5,778 nucleotides of DNA from Clostridia bacterium (GCA_030619245.1 JAUXBS010000092.1:1-5778); one strand, 5' to 3'. Numbered from the stretch's first letter, positions 1-5,777 are shown. Notes: a model not told the origin generated them from the letters alone. Program-made: numbers and translations.

Positions 1-240
1 GGTAAACAGAGGTTGTTTAGCGACGACATAATGGTATCAGTAAAATTAGTTCAAATTGTTCAGCATCCTGAAGGATGTATTCCCCTGCCTAAGGCCTGCA
101 TTCGAGAGCGGTTTTTACGGTGCCTGCGGAACTCGCCATCTCACGATGGCTCAGGCAGTCCTCGGCGATTGCCCCGCACAAACAGCTCCACTCATGAACG
201 CAGACAGGTCGGCAGAGGAATACCCCCTTCACGCGCTGAA
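1..240. other. Gene-free, hairpin-rich leader region; possible structured RNA or dispersed repeat
   Basis: I see no credible gene here, although reading frames stay open on both strands. The stretch is visibly richer in G and C than the AT-rich DNA that follows from about 245, and it contains several inverted repeats: TAAAC/GTTTA at 3-7 and 15-19, CATCC/GGATG at 64-68 and 73-77 around a four-base loop, and a two-part stem at 121-157 (listed separately). Open frames on both strands together with dense hairpins fit a non-coding structured element, or part of a dispersed repeat, better than a protein. The open frames encode no recognisable motif and change character abruptly near 240. The element may begin outside the window. 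Its identity is not known to me, and no named RNA family fits. Confidence 0.35.
121..157 (-). other. Two-part hairpin with a GNRA-type loop on the minus strand
   Basis: TGCCTG (121-126) pairs with CAGGCA (152-157), and GCCATC (135-140) pairs with GATGGC (145-150). An 8-nt unpaired side, 127-134, lies opposite a single base, 151. Read on the minus strand the terminal loop is GTGA, which fits the GNRA tetraloop rule; on the plus strand it is TCAC, which does not. This favours an RNA transcribed leftward. The 12 possible base pairs are seen directly. The RNA function is inference. Confidence 0.45.
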
Positions 241-298
241 TTGAAGAGAATTATATATATTCACCCACAGATTCTGGTGAAGAGCCAAAAATATAAGG

Positions 299-327
299 TT
301 GTGTTAAGAAAAATAATTTTATATAAT
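299..327 (+). promoter_or_regulatory. Probable promoter for pyrK-pyrD
   Basis: A -35-like TTGTGT (299-304) is followed after exactly 17 nt by a perfect -10 TATAAT (322-327). This predicts transcription starting near 333-336, about 25 nt before the pyrK ATG, so the leader is too short for an attenuator or riboswitch. The -35 matches only the first three consensus bases. A TTCACC/GGTGAA inverted repeat (260-265, 276-281) lies just upstream and could be an operator, but nothing else supports that. Confidence 0.6.
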
Positions 328-358
328 GTAGCAATATAAGAAGAGAACAAAAGAAATC

Positions 359-1165
359 ATGAAACAAATTAAAGCGAAAGTAATATCTAACAGGGAAATA
401 AAGCCGTCGTATTTTAAGATGGCAATGAATGTTGCCGGGCTTGAGGAGGAAGTTAAAGCCGGGCAGTTCATAAATATCCGGGTTACTGAATGCAGCGGGG
501 TTCTTTTAAGAAAACCCCTGAGTATATACCGTTACTGCCGGAAGTCCGGTTCACTGGAAGTGTTGTACAGGACGGTTGGCAGGGGGACTGAGGCGCTCTC
601 GCGGAAGAGGAGGGGGGAAGAGCTTGATATCATTGCCCCTCTTGGCAATGGCTATGAACTGCCTGCCGGGCCGGAGCCGGTTGTTCTTGTAGGCGGGGGG
701 ACGGGCGCGGCTTCTCTTTACTTTCTGGCTGAAACGCTTGCCGGCGCGGGCTTTTCTGATGTGCGGGCGTTAATAGGGGCCAGGGATAAGGAAAACATTA
801 TATGTGAAAAGGATTTTCTGAAAACCGGCTGCAAAGTCAGGATTGCCACCGATGACGGCAGCAGGGGTTTCAGGGGGGTTATTACCGAGCTTTTCAGGTC
901 AATTGTACCCGGCATGAAGCCTTCAACCGCAGTTTATACCTGCGGGCCAAAGCCAATGCTCAGCAGTGTAGCCGGTATTTCAAAGAAGTTTAAACTGCGC
1001 TGCCAGGTATCACTTGAAGAATACATGGCTTGCGGCGTGGGGGCTTGTATGAGTTGTGTAGTGAAAACAAAGAAGCAATCAGGCAGTGGGGGGAAACAGT
1101 TTGTTTACAGGAGAGTCTGCAAGGACGGCCCTGTATTTGACGGCCCGGAGGTAATATGGGAGTGA
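359..1165 (+). CDS. pyrK: Dihydroorotate dehydrogenase B, electron transfer subunit
   Basis: PyrK is the flavin/iron-sulfur subunit of the NAD-dependent (class 1B) dihydroorotate dehydrogenase. It carries electrons from the FMN of PyrD to NAD+ in the fourth step of UMP synthesis, in the cytoplasm. The 268-residue protein has normal length and the expected order: an N-terminal FAD-binding barrel with RKPLSIY at 51-57, an NAD-binding half with GGGTGAASL at 112-120 and the CGPKPM segment at 195-200, then a C-terminal 2Fe-2S site. All four cluster cysteines are present, in the usual C-x4-C-x2-C plus distal C pattern (C225, C230, C233, C254). The ATG at 359 has only a weak purine-rich ribosome site, but no better start lies nearby and the family N-terminus fits. 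The stop lies inside the start of pyrD, so the two subunits are translationally coupled. Confidence 0.95.
   Translation: MKQIKAKVISNREIKPSYFKMAMNVAGLEEEVKAGQFINIRVTECSGVLLRKPLSIYRYCRKSGSLEVLYRTVGRGTEALSRKRRGEELDIIAPLGNGYELPAGPEPVVLVGGGTGAASLYFLAETLAGAGFSDVRALIGARDKENIICEKDFLKTGCKVRIATDDGSRGFRGVITELFRSIVPGMKPSTAVYTCGPKPMLSSVAGISKKFKLRCQVSLEEYMACGVGACMSCVVKTKKQSGSGGKQFVYRRVCKDGPVFDGPEVIWE
1147..1151 (+). promoter_or_regulatory. Ribosome binding site of pyrD, inside pyrK
   Basis: GGAGG sits 4 nt before the ATG at 1156 and 10 nt before an in-frame GTG at 1162. The GTG forms a GTGA overlap with the pyrK stop. The 4-nt gap is rather tight, so both starts are possible; they differ by two residues (MGV... 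or M(V)KK...). Confidence 0.6.
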
Positions 1166-2103
1166 AAAAGGGGAACAGCCTTGCAGTGAACATTGGCGGC
1201 ATCAGGATGAAAAACCCGGTAATGACGGCGTCCGGCACTTTTGGATACGGTGCAGAGTACAGCCGGCTGATTGATATAAATAAACTGGGCGCCATTGTAA
1301 CGAAAACCATAACCATCAAACCCCGGCAGGGGAATCCCGTACCCAGGCTGGTGGAGACGCCTTCAGGCATAATAAATTCAATAGGGCTTCAGAACGTGGG
1401 GATTGAAGTATTCCTCAGGGAAAAACTCCCATTCTTAAGGAAGTTGAAAACAAGGGTAATAGTGAGTATTGCGGGAAACAGGATGGAGGATTACGTAAAA
1501 CTTGCGGGAATACTTGACGGGGAAAAAATAGACGGAATTGAATTGAATATATCGTGCCCTAACGTTAAGGGGGGTATAAAATCGGCCGGGAGGACAGGAG
1601 CCGGATTGTTCGCCCAGGATGCGGGAATTTCTTCCGAACTGGTCAGCAGGGTCAGAAGGGCAACGGTTTTGCCCCTGATAGTGAAGCTTTCACCCAATGT
1701 AACTGATATTTCCGGCATAGCCGCCGGGGTTGAAGCCGCCGGCGCCGATGCAATTGCCCTGGTTAATACATTCCGGGCAATGGTAATTAATGTTGATAAC
1801 AGGAGGCCGGTCATTGCCGGAGGGACAGGCGGCCTTTCAGGCCCCGCGATAAGGCCGTTAGCCGTAAGGCTGGTATGGGAAACGGTAAAGGCTGTGAAGG
1901 TGCCTGTTATCGGGATAGGCGGAATAATGAATACAAATGATGCGCTGGAATTCATAATTGCCGGAGCCGGCGCGGTTTCAGTCGGTACAGGTATATTCGT
2001 TGACCCGCAAATACCGCTAAAGATTATCAGGGGATTGAAGGAATACCTGTCAGAAAACAGGCTAACAGGTATTGGTGAAATAAAAGGCGCTCTTAAAATA
2101 TAA
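1156..2103 (+). CDS. pyrD: Dihydroorotate dehydrogenase, class 1B catalytic subunit
   Basis: This FMN enzyme oxidises dihydroorotate to orotate and pairs with PyrK to use NAD+ as acceptor. The 315-residue length is typical of class 1B. Visible landmarks are MTASGTFG at 23-30, the FMN lysine region VTKT around K50, the substrate-binding NSIGLQN at 74-80, the catalytic cysteine C134 in NISCPN (class 1B and 1A use Cys where class 2 uses Ser), IVKLSPN around K177, and the FMN-phosphate loops GGLSG at 225-229 and GIGGI at 253-257. Presence of PyrK immediately upstream supports 1B over 1A. The 10-nt overlap with pyrK implies coupled, roughly equal synthesis of the two subunits. No clear terminator follows; a 140-nt gap separates it from the next gene, which has its own promoter. 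Confidence 0.96.
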   Translation: MGVKKGNSLAVNIGGIRMKNPVMTASGTFGYGAEYSRLIDINKLGAIVTKTITIKPRQGNPVPRLVETPSGIINSIGLQNVGIEVFLREKLPFLRKLKTRVIVSIAGNRMEDYVKLAGILDGEKIDGIELNISCPNVKGGIKSAGRTGAGLFAQDAGISSELVSRVRRATVLPLIVKLSPNVTDISGIAAGVEAAGADAIALVNTFRAMVINVDNRRPVIAGGTGGLSGPAIRPLAVRLVWETVKAVKVPVIGIGGIMNTNDALEFIIAGAGAVSVGTGIFVDPQIPLKIIRGLKEYLSENRLTGIGEIKGALKI

Positions 2104-2138
2104 TTCCTGAGGGAGTAGCCGCTAATAATCAAAGAAAC

Positions 2139-2158
2139 AGAAAATAATCCAATTTTCT
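2139..2158 (+). terminator. Weak AT-rich hairpin after pyrD
   Basis: AGAAAAT (2139-2145) and ATTTTCT (2152-2158) form a perfect 7-bp stem with a 6-nt loop in the gap after pyrD. The stem is nearly all A-T and no long T run follows directly, so it is a poor intrinsic terminator by normal criteria. It is the only hairpin I found between pyrD and the next promoter. Confidence 0.2.
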
Positions 2159-2182
2159 TATAGCAATATTTCAGATTTTTGC

Positions 2183-2210
2183 TTGACATATATATATATT
2201 TTGTTAATAT
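2183..2210 (+). promoter_or_regulatory. Strong promoter for the 2244-5209 gene cluster
   Basis: A perfect -35 TTGACA (2183-2188) is followed after 16 nt by TAATAT (2205-2210), which is preceded by TG one base upstream (2202-2203), an extended -10. A run of TATATATATAT fills the spacer. Transcription should start near 2217, giving a leader of about 27 nt that contains the ribosome site AAGGA (2233-2237), 6 nt before the ATG. It probably drives the oxoamine synthase, cdaA, the micro-CdaR and pdxJ as one unit. Confidence 0.75.
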
Positions 2211-2243
2211 TAAAGTAGTTTATATTACCGGGAAGGAATTGTA

Positions 2244-3596
2244 ATGGACCTTTTTGACAAACATAACCGATTTACTGCGGCCCATGTTGCAGAGAAAGCG
2301 GGAGTTTATCCCTACTTCATTGAAATAGGGTCCGGGCAGAAAACAACCGTAAAAATAAAAGGTAAAAAACTGATAATGATAGGCTCGAATGACTATCTCG
2401 GGCTTGCCATGCATCCCAAGTTAAAGGAAGCTGCCGTGAAGGCAATCAAAAAGTACGGGGTGGGCTGCACAGGTTCAAGGTTCTTAAACGGCACCATGGA
2501 TATACACGTTGAACTTGAAAGGAAAATCGCAGACTTCATTGGCAAGGAGGCTGCGCAGTTGTTTACCACCGGAGCGCAGGCGAACCTTGGCGCCATTGCA
2601 GCGCTGGCGGGCAAGGATGATGTAATATTTGGGGACCGCCTGAACCATGCGAGCATTATTGACGGCTGCCGCATGTCCTTTGCCGAAACAAAGAGGTTCA
2701 GGCACAACAACATGGAAGACCTGGAGAGAATCCTTGCAGCTTCAGCTCCGGACAAGGGAAAGCTTATCATAGTTGACGGAATATTCAGCATGGAAGGCGA
2801 CATTGCGAATATACCGGCAATAGTAAAGCTGGCAAGAAAGTACGGGGCAAGGCTTATGATAGATGATGCTCACAGCGTGGGAGTTCTCGGCAAGACGGGA
2901 AGGGGGACAGCGCAGCACTTTGGCCTTGAAAAGGAAGTGGATATTTCAATGGGTACGTGCAGCAAGAGTTTTGCTTCTGTCGGCGGGTTCATTTCAGGAA
3001 CGGAGGAGATGATACATTACCTCAAGCACAAGGCAAGGGCATTGATGTTTACGGCTGCCCTGCCGCCGTCAGCCGTTGCCTCCATATCAACGGCAATAGA
3101 TATTGTTAATGAAGAACCCTGGAGAAGGAAGGAATTATGGAATAATGCGGATTTCATGCGTAATGGTTTCAAATCCATAGGGTATGATATAGGTATCAGC
3201 GAAACGCCCATAATCCCGATACTCGTGGGGGATGATTCCGTGGCGCTGACGATGTGCAGGATGTTGTTAGATGAGAAAGTGTTTACGACCCCGGTTATAT
3301 CCCCGGCAGTATCGCAGGGCAGGGCGATGATAAGAACGAGTTATATGGCTACACACACGAAAAAGCAACTGACCCGCGTTCTTGAAGTCTTTAATAAAGT
3401 GGGGAAAAAACTTGATATTATATCAGGCGCTCCCGGTTCTTACTATGAAAAGAAGAAGCATAAACTGGAACTAAATGCCCGGATAAGAAAGGGGAAGGCG
3501 GCGATAGAAAATAAAATCAAGAGAAGCACTGATAAGATGAAGATAAGAAGAAAGAACAGGAAGGAAAAAAGGAGACGAAAAAAGCTGGGTGAATAA
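2244..3596 (+). CDS. Alpha-oxoamine synthase-family PLP enzyme (serine palmitoyltransferase/KBL/BioF-like) with basic tail
   Basis: Fold-type I PLP enzymes of this family condense an amino acid with an acyl-CoA and release CO2: BioF uses alanine, KBL glycine, serine palmitoyltransferase serine. Landmarks are MIGSNDYLGL at 45-54, GSRFLNGTMDIHVELE at 77-92, LNHASIIDG with the PLP-stacking H135, DDAHSVG with D207 and H210, and the Schiff-base lysine K241 in TCSKSFASVGGF. The RFLNGT-DIH-ELE and YFIEI...IMIGSNDYLGL segments look more like bacterial serine palmitoyltransferases than KBL or BioF, but the substrate cannot be fixed by eye. The core ends near residue 395. Beyond it is an extra tail in which 24 of the last 48 residues (403-450) are Lys or Arg, unusual for this cytosolic family. 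A good ribosome site supports the ATG. cdaA starts 3 nt after the stop, so the two are probably co-transcribed. Confidence 0.88.
   Translation: MDLFDKHNRFTAAHVAEKAGVYPYFIEIGSGQKTTVKIKGKKLIMIGSNDYLGLAMHPKLKEAAVKAIKKYGVGCTGSRFLNGTMDIHVELERKIADFIGKEAAQLFTTGAQANLGAIAALAGKDDVIFGDRLNHASIIDGCRMSFAETKRFRHNNMEDLERILAASAPDKGKLIIVDGIFSMEGDIANIPAIVKLARKYGARLMIDDAHSVGVLGKTGRGTAQHFGLEKEVDISMGTCSKSFASVGGFISGTEEMIHYLKHKARALMFTAALPPSAVASISTAIDIVNEEPWRRKELWNNADFMRNGFKSIGYDIGISETPIIPILVGDDSVALTMCRMLLDEKVFTTPVISPAVSQGRAMIRTSYMATHTKKQLTRVLEVFNKVGKKLDIISGAPGSYYEKKKHKLELNARIRKGKAAIENKIKRSTDKMKIRRKNRKEKRRRKKLGE
3588..3592 (+). promoter_or_regulatory. Ribosome binding site of cdaA inside the upstream gene
   Basis: GGTGA lies 7 nt before the cdaA ATG and within the last codons of the oxoamine synthase gene. 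It matches the 3' part of the extended Shine-Dalgarno sequence. A stronger GGAG at 3571-3574 is about 25 nt away, too far to serve this start. Coupled translation across the 3-nt gap is likely. Confidence 0.45.
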
Positions 3597-3599
3597 ACC

Positions 3600-4358
3600 A
3601 TGAAACTTCTGATTGAAATATGGAATAATTATATTGTAAACGTATTGGATATCCTCGTGGTAAGCCTGATATTTTATTATATCCTGGTTCTGATAAAAGG
3701 TACGAGGGCAGTCCTGGTATTGCGGGGATTACTGATTCTTTTTATAGCGACAATGATTGCTCCGGTCCTGCATTTTCAGGCGGTCGGATGGATTCTTGAT
3801 AAATTCTGGGTTGCCGGAGTAATTGCCATAGTCATTGTTTTCCAGCCGGAACTGAGGACCGTGCTTGCAAACCTGGGACAAACCTCGTTTGCCAGGATTT
3901 CGTTTAAGGAGCAGATAATTTTTATTGATGAAGTTATGAAAGCCGTTGAGGTTTTAAAGAAGAAAAAGTGCGGGGCGCTGATAGTCCTTGAACAGGAAAC
4001 GGGGCTCAGGAACTATGTGGAAAGCGGCATATCGGTGAACGGAGACCTGTCAGCGGAAATTATAATTTCCATCTTTCAGGTTACATCGCCGATACATGAC
4101 GGGGCGGTAATAATAAAGGGTAATAAGATACTTGCAGCGGGCTGTATACTGCCGCTTGCCAGCGAATTGAGTACGAAAAGGATTATGGGGACACGCCACA
4201 GGGCGGCTATAGGAATCACCGAAGTGTCGGATGCCTGCGCCATAGTTGTATCGGAACAATCAGGCAGGATTTCACTTGGACAGGGAAAGGATTTTGATAG
4301 TAATTTAGACATTGATAAACTCAAAAGGCGGCTGGTTTCAATCTACAAGAGAGGATAA
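3600..4358 (+). CDS. cdaA: Membrane diadenylate cyclase (c-di-AMP synthase)
   Basis: CdaA (DacA) joins two ATP into cyclic di-AMP, a messenger that controls potassium and osmolyte transport and cell-wall homeostasis in many bacteria. The 252-residue protein has the standard layout: three hydrophobic helices at about 14-33, 37-56 and 66-82, the conserved FQPELR at 81-86, a linker, then the cytoplasmic DisA_N cyclase domain. The two catalytic signatures are intact, DGA at 167-169 and RHRAA at 199-203, as is the preceding SPIHDGA context. Length is normal. In Firmicutes cdaA is followed by cdaR (ybbR) and glmM. Here the next gene is a 31-codon CdaR-like membrane segment and then pdxJ; no glmM is in the window. 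It is placed directly behind the oxoamine synthase and probably shares the promoter at 2183-2210. Confidence 0.95.
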   Translation: MKLLIEIWNNYIVNVLDILVVSLIFYYILVLIKGTRAVLVLRGLLILFIATMIAPVLHFQAVGWILDKFWVAGVIAIVIVFQPELRTVLANLGQTSFARISFKEQIIFIDEVMKAVEVLKKKKCGALIVLEQETGLRNYVESGISVNGDLSAEIIISIFQVTSPIHDGAVIIKGNKILAAGCILPLASELSTKRIMGTRHRAAIGITEVSDACAIVVSEQSGRISLGQGKDFDSNLDIDKLKRRLVSIYKRG

Positions 4359-4374
4359 GTTGGCAATAATGTTG

Positions 4375-4388
4375 TTTTGATATCAAAA
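4375..4388. repeat. Perfect 14-nt palindrome at the micro-CdaR start
   Basis: TTTTGATATCAAAA is a perfect inverted repeat whose last A is the first base of the ATG at 4388. In mRNA it could fold into a 5-bp stem with an AUAU loop touching the start codon; in DNA it is a symmetrical site. No Shine-Dalgarno sequence is present in this short gap. AT-rich palindromes of this size can occur by chance in a window this long, so function is speculation. Confidence 0.4.
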
Positions 4389-4483
4389 TGATCAGGAACT
4401 TCAAAATAAATATCTGGATAAAAATCATTGCAGTAATTCTTGCAACCATGCTGTGGTTCTACGTTAAACATATAAGAAAATAG
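4388..4483 (+). CDS. Micro-CdaR: 31-residue single-pass membrane protein resembling the YbbR/CdaR N-terminus
   Basis: The 31 codons encode a basic start (MIRNFK), one hydrophobic helix at about residues 9-26 ending in ATMLWFYV, and a basic end (KHIRK). The NIWIKIIAVILAT...LWFYV pattern closely matches the membrane anchor at the start of CdaR/YbbR, the regulator that binds CdaA in the membrane, and the gene lies where cdaR is expected, 29 nt after cdaA. CdaR normally continues into several extracytoplasmic YbbR domains; all are missing. The TAG stop abuts the ATG of pdxJ, leaving no room for a decayed remainder. I infer a real small membrane partner of CdaA rather than a pseudogene, though a clean deletion is possible. 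There is no ribosome site; a three-codon frame (ATG TTG TTT TGA, 4369-4380) lies in the gap upstream and might help re-initiation. Confidence 0.65.
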   Translation: MIRNFKINIWIKIIAVILATMLWFYVKHIRK

Positions 4484-5209
4484 ATGATAAAACTTGGTGT
4501 AAATATTGACCATATTGCAACTCTGCGCCAGGCCCGTAACGGAATCGAACCGGATTTGCTGGAAGGCGCCGCACTTGTCGAGAAGGCAGGGGCTGATGGT
4601 ATTACCGTGCACTTAAGGGAAGACCGGCGGCATATCCAGGAAAAGGATATATTTCTGCTTAAGAAGAATATTAAGACCAGGTTAAACCTTGAAATGGCAG
4701 TATCGGAAGAAATTGTAAAAATAGCCCTGCGCTTAAAACCCCGCAACGTGTGTATTGTTCCCGAAAAAAGGCAGGAACTTACCACCGAAGGCGGAATTGA
4801 TGTTTGCAGCGGGGAGAAGAGGATAAGGGAAGTGGTAAGGCGTCTTAAAAACAGGAAGATAATGGTAAGTCTTTTTATTGACCCCGAATTAAGACAGGTC
4901 AGAGCGGCCGGAGAGGCCGGGGCTGATTGTGTTGAACTTCATACAGGGGCTTATGCCAATGTAAAGGCCGGCAAGGGCAGAAAGAAGGAACTTGAAAGGC
5001 TCAGGAAAGCCGGGAAGTTAACGGTGGAACTTGGGATGGTCCTTAATGCCGGACATGGCCTGGATTACAGGAATGTGATCCCGGTGGCGGGCCTCCCGCG
5101 CATGAATGAGTTAAACATAGGCCATTCAATTATTTCAAGGGCTGTGATGACAGGACTGGGAAACGCTGTCAGAGAGATGAAAAAATTAATAAGAAAAGCG
5201 AATAAGTAA
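4484..5209 (+). CDS. pdxJ: Pyridoxine 5'-phosphate synthase
   Basis: PdxJ condenses 1-deoxy-D-xylulose 5-phosphate with 3-amino-2-oxopropyl phosphate to pyridoxine 5'-phosphate, the last ring-forming step of the DXP-dependent vitamin B6 route; it acts in the cytoplasm as a TIM-barrel octamer. The 241-residue length is normal. Landmarks match the E. coli enzyme throughout: GVNIDHIATLRQAR at 5-18, TVHLREDRRHIQ at 41-52 with catalytic H43, LNLEMAV with E70, PEKRQELTTEGG at 93-104, ELHTGAYA at 151-158, NAGHGL with H191, and NIGHSIISRAVMTGL at 211-225. The ATG directly follows the TAG of the micro-CdaR gene, with only a weak AAGAAAA upstream, so translation is probably coupled. It supplies the cofactor that the oxoamine synthase three genes upstream needs. 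acpS, a common pdxJ neighbour, does not follow here. Confidence 0.97.
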   Translation: MIKLGVNIDHIATLRQARNGIEPDLLEGAALVEKAGADGITVHLREDRRHIQEKDIFLLKKNIKTRLNLEMAVSEEIVKIALRLKPRNVCIVPEKRQELTTEGGIDVCSGEKRIREVVRRLKNRKIMVSLFIDPELRQVRAAGEAGADCVELHTGAYANVKAGKGRKKELERLRKAGKLTVELGMVLNAGHGLDYRNVIPVAGLPRMNELNIGHSIISRAVMTGLGNAVREMKKLIRKANK

Positions 5210-5219
5210 GGTTTACATG

Positions 5220-5236
5220 CAGGTAGTTATAACCTG
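5220..5236. terminator. Short hairpin between convergent genes
   Basis: CAGGT (5220-5224) and ACCTG (5232-5236) form a 5-bp stem around a 7-nt loop, with a nested GTTATAAC. It lies where pdxJ and the PilZ gene converge and overlaps the last PilZ codons. There is no T run on either side, so I regard it only as a weak candidate for a shared transcription end. Confidence 0.2.
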
Positions 5237-5574
5237 GAGTTAACGAAAGATTCCACGGTTTCAAATTCATCAATAGTCAGAGTCAGAAACCTAACGCCCA
5301 CTCCTTCAGGATCTTTTCTAATAATAACCCCGCTTACTGTTATAATCTGGTCATTCTCAGGCAGTTTGAAATCCATATGAAGGATATTCCCCGGGCTAAG
5401 GGAGGAATCACACTTTAAATAAACTCCTCCGCAACTCAGGTTTTTGGAAAAAAAGTGAAGAAGGCCGTCCCCTTTTATTAATTCATTGTCATGTTGGTAG
5501 AATTTAATTTTAATAGGAAGTCTTGGGTAGCGCCTTTTTTCTATAATTGATTCATTTTCTTTCTTTTTACTCAC
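5227..5574 (-). CDS. Single-domain PilZ protein, probable c-di-GMP receptor
   Basis: PilZ domains bind cyclic di-GMP and pass the signal to motility, exopolysaccharide or transcription machinery. This 115-residue protein is a stand-alone PilZ domain with a short charged N-terminus. The two ligand motifs are present: R-x-x-x-R at R14 to R18 (in KRRYPRLP) and N-x-S-x-x-G at N45, S47, G50 (NLSCGG; Asn replaces the commoner Asp and is tolerated in the family). The barrel strand GVGVRF follows at 91-96. No membrane segment or partner domain is seen. The start is GTG at 5574; an in-frame stop lies a few codons upstream and no Shine-Dalgarno sequence precedes it. The gene converges on pdxJ with 17 nt between the stops. 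The target of the signal cannot be told from the context. Confidence 0.85.
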   Translation of the reverse strand: MSKKKENESIIEKRRYPRLPIKIKFYQHDNELIKGDGLLHFFSKNLSCGGVYLKCDSSLSPGNILHMDFKLPENDQIITVSGVIIRKDPEGVGVRFLTLTIDEFETVESFVNSRL

Positions 5575-5777
5575 AATACAATTATATCATATATGGCGGG
5601 AGAATGCAACAAATATACCCTGGTTTTTGTTTTGATTATTACCGGTTTTTTGTCCGCAAAACGGGACCAGTGTAGGGCTTCTAACATATCTTTACATATG
5701 AAGGGTAGGCTTTGAGACGGATTCAAGGAAAAACGACGAAAGCATATCGAGAATATGGTGAGGAGGAAAAACGCAGA
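5571..5777 (-). other. Open frame running in from the right edge, ending in a GTGA overlap with the PilZ gene
   Basis: On the minus strand a frame is open from the window edge for 68 codons and ends at TGA 5573-5571, overlapping the PilZ GTG by the classic four bases. It reads ...CKDMLEALHWSRFADKK..., then ...YDIIVL. I recognise no family. It conflicts with the promoter at 5581-5609, which would lie inside it, and a frame of this length at an edge can arise by chance. It could be the end of an upstream co-transcribed gene or nothing. Confidence 0.15.
5581..5609 (-). promoter_or_regulatory. Promoter for the PilZ gene with little or no 5' leader
   Basis: On the minus strand TTGCAT (5609-5604) is followed after exactly 17 nt by a perfect TATAAT (5586-5581), with TG placed as in an extended -10. 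The usual start distance puts +1 at about 5577-5574, that is, at or just before the GTG of the PilZ gene. The mRNA would then be leaderless or nearly so, which agrees with the lack of a ribosome site. Confidence 0.6.

Noticed and set aside
91..233. A cysteine-rich 47-codon minus-strand frame with a GTG start
   Set aside because: Short, no family resemblance, and it reads through the hairpin at 121-157; the open frame looks like a by-product of GC-richer DNA.
266..290. Possible PyrR binding loop or pyrimidine attenuator before pyrK
   Set aside because: The bases do not match the PyrR-binding consensus, and the site lies upstream of the predicted transcription start, so it would not be in the mRNA.
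13..339. Open frame of 108 codons (and an overlapping 62-codon one at 56-244) at the left edge
   Set aside because: No recognisable motif, no ribosome site, overlapping frames open on both strands, and the sequence is full of hairpins. The longer frame runs through the pyrK promoter. Both are more likely chance frames in a non-coding element.
1491..2189. Long minus-strand open frame opposite pyrD, and similar ones opposite pyrK, the oxoamine synthase, cdaA and pdxJ
   Set aside because: Each lies antisense to a gene with clear family motifs and has no motif of its own; these are shadow frames.
2189..2200. TATATATATAT run as a repeat of interest
   Set aside because: It lies in the spacer of the promoter at 2183-2210, where AT-rich sequence is ordinary.
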